A stretch of 6,605 nucleotides of DNA from Phycisphaerales bacterium (GTDB lineage Bacteria > Planctomycetota > Phycisphaerae > Sedimentisphaerales > Anaerohalosphaeraceae), in NCBI GenBank assembly GCA_011055475.1, contig DSDH01000202.1, forward strand, positions 1 to 6,605. The letters run 5' to 3'. Numbering within the stretch: the stretch's first letter is position 1; each line of letters starts with the position of its first letter. The notes below the pieces were generated by a model. That model searched no databases. It was not told where the DNA came from and saw only the letters and a list, made by a program, of their open reading frames with translations. Below, one piece after another: positions 5,215 to 6,605 of the stretch. The translations under genes were made by a program, and so were the position numbers.

Positions 5215-6605
5215 CTAACGGGACGGGGCCTGTTCGAGAGAGGAGGACGCTTTCCAGGGTTCGGTCGCGGCAGGGGTGGCGCTCGGCGTGGCTCCCGTGA
5301 CCGAGGTTATCGGCACATCGGGCTGCCCCCGGACCGCGTGAACGAAGGCCCGCGAACTGATCTTCACCGGCCCGCGGATCAGCTCCGGAACGCTGAACGC
5401 ATCCAGGCAAGACTCATAGAACGCGGGGTCCTCCCGGGGCAGCACGAAGGGCTTGCCGGCCCGTCCGTCGGCGTCGATATAGCACAGAAACGTCCGCGTG
5501 AAGGGGCCCCCTTGTCGGCGGCTGCTGAAGGCCAGCCAGCGGCTGTTGCTTGAGAAGCTGTGCCAGGATTCGGACTGCTCGCTGTTGACGTCCAGCTTCC
5601 GATACTCGCCCGTCCCCAAGTCCATGATGTACAGGTCGCTGCTGGCCTGATAGATGGGGAAGCACCCGTGGTCGCACATGCAGAACACCAGGAACCGGCC
5701 GTCGGGAGAGAGACGCGGCAGCAGAATGCTCTGGCCCGTCTCCTCGGCCGACAACACCGTCTCCGGCGTCCCCCACGTGTCGGATTCCAGATCATACCGC
5801 ACCCGCCGCAGGTCGTATCGAATCTGCTCTATATGCTCCAGCGGAATGCGATCCCGGTCCTCCCAGAGAATCGGGGCACTACAGAAATAGAGGACCTGTC
5901 CATCCGGCGACCAGGTGGGGTAAGACTCCAAGCGCTGCTTGTCCGCGATGGCCGGCGCCGTTTTCACGGTCTGGGCGGCAACCTGATAATAGAATAATCC
6001 CGAATCGAGATCGACCACGTCCCGCACTTCGGCGCGGGCCGTATGAAAAAACTGCCGCACCTTATTGATCGAGTAGACGGCCAACTGTCCCGAAGGATGC
6101 CACGATGTGTAAGTCCACTTGATGTCGACCTTCTCGACCCGGCCATCGCGGCCGAGAAGCACGCCACTGCCATAGGGTCCGCTGCGGATGCTGATCGCCA
6201 GGGTGTCCGGTTGCTGGTTCAGGAAGGTGTGGCAATTAAGGCAACCGTTCCGAAACGACCGACCATCCAGGAGCGTGGTCTGCTCAAAGCTCTCGAGGTC
6301 CCGCTGTTCAATGCGGATGCTCTTGAAGAAATTGTAGTTGGGTCTCAGGGCGCGATAGGTGATGTGGCTGTCGATCGGCTCATCGGCGACGTGGTTGGTG
6401 ATCCGGGGGTGGCGGCGCCACTGTCCGGAGTCATCGGCGGCGTACACGTCGAACCACACCTCGCCGCCCCGGTTGGCCTGGAGCAAACGCCGCCAGGGAC
6501 GTATGGGAATGCGTATCTGAGCATTCCCGGAACCCAAGTCCATCGCCCCGCCCTGAGGACCGTGGATACGCACGGAATAACGTGCTGCGCGGTTCTCAAT
6601 CACGA
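5215..6605 (-). CDS. PD40/TolB-like beta-propeller protein with a CxxCH haem motif, 5'-truncated
   Basis: The frame is open to the right edge, so the N-terminus, including any export signal, is missing; 462 residues are counted here from the GTG at 6603, which is probably not the real start. An N-terminal beta-rich region (about 25-100) ends in TYRALRPNY and IEQRDLESFEQ, followed by NGCLNCHTF with Cys121, Cys124 and His125, a single c-type haem attachment motif. Propeller blades then show as SWHPSGQLAVYS (167-178), YPTWSPDGQVLYF (228-240), LPRLSPDGRFLVF (295-307) and SFSSNSRWLAFSS (349-361). The tail (430-462) is a Pro/Ala/Thr/Ser-rich linker. This order matches a Bacteroidota/Planctomycetota family often loosely labelled 'cytochrome c biosynthesis protein' or 'TolB-like'; its function is not established. 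A c-type haem would place it outside the cytoplasm. The gene ends 226 bp before glmS, with no evident functional link. Confidence 0.8.
   Translation of the reverse strand, partial: VIENRAARYSVRIHGPQGGAMDLGSGNAQIRIPIRPWRRLLQANRGGEVWFDVYAADDSGQWRRHPRITNHVADEPIDSHITYRALRPNYNFFKSIRIEQRDLESFEQTTLLDGRSFRNGCLNCHTFLNQQPDTLAISIRSGPYGSGVLLGRDGRVEKVDIKWTYTSWHPSGQLAVYSINKVRQFFHTARAEVRDVVDLDSGLFYYQVAAQTVKTAPAIADKQRLESYPTWSPDGQVLYFCSAPILWEDRDRIPLEHIEQIRYDLRRVRYDLESDTWGTPETVLSAEETGQSILLPRLSPDGRFLVFCMCDHGCFPIYQASSDLYIMDLGTGEYRKLDVNSEQSESWHSFSSNSRWLAFSSRRQGGPFTRTFLCYIDADGRAGKPFVLPREDPAFYESCLDAFSVPELIRGPVKISSRAFVHAVRGQPDVPITSVTGATPSATPAATEPWKASSSLEQAPSR
6229..6243 (-). other. CxxCH c-type haem attachment motif
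   Basis: Minus-strand codons TGC CTT AAT TGC CAC encode Cys-Leu-Asn-Cys-His in the propeller protein. It is the only CxxCH in the visible part. The family context (NGC.NCH followed by TF) favours a functional motif over chance. Confidence 0.7.

Overview
The window is a high-GC (roughly 60% by eye) bacterial chromosomal segment in which every supportable gene lies on the minus strand. From the right edge to the left, in the direction of transcription, they are: a 5'-truncated beta-propeller (PD40/TolB-like) protein with one CxxCH haem-binding motif; glmS (glucosamine-6-phosphate synthase); a roughly 450-bp repeat-rich gap; a short unrecognised helical protein; putP (sodium/proline symporter); and the first 238 residues of an unrecognised two-helix membrane protein that runs off the left edge. 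No RNA gene, CRISPR array or phage gene was seen. The taxon cannot be fixed from this sequence. The propeller protein resembles a family I know mainly from Bacteroidota and Planctomycetota, and together with the high GC this makes a planctomycete-like organism a reasonable guess, no more.

Right part (about 3120-6605): the propeller protein ends 226 bp before the GlmS start. GlmS is a full-length 622-residue enzyme with its glutaminase nucleophile Cys, sugar-phosphate isomerase (SIS) domain motifs and canonical C-terminal tail. Its true start is the ATG at 4988, because Cys must become residue 1. A possible sigma-70-like promoter lies in the gap upstream of it.

Middle part (2647-3119): this gap holds no convincing intact gene. 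It contains a compact element of about 200 bp (2671-2871) with imperfect terminal inverted repeats around a GTTGAAA(A)ACGT core. Inside are two further palindromic modules that look like dispersed REP-type repeats. A separate short REP-like palindrome followed by a C-run lies at 2921-2936. A very good ribosome binding site and ATG at 2978 lead into this repeat cluster, which may be the remnant of a disrupted gene.

Left part (1-2646): the small helical protein, putP and the two-helix membrane protein are co-directional with short gaps (72 and 46 bp) and may form one transcript. putP is very close to the Escherichia coli protein, with sodium-site and gating residues retained. The membrane protein is not recognised; it is the least explained coding sequence here. 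Nothing in the window amounts to a convincing new multi-gene system. The items most worth checking are the 2671-2871 element, the orphan start at 2978, the unknown membrane protein and the haem-motif propeller protein.
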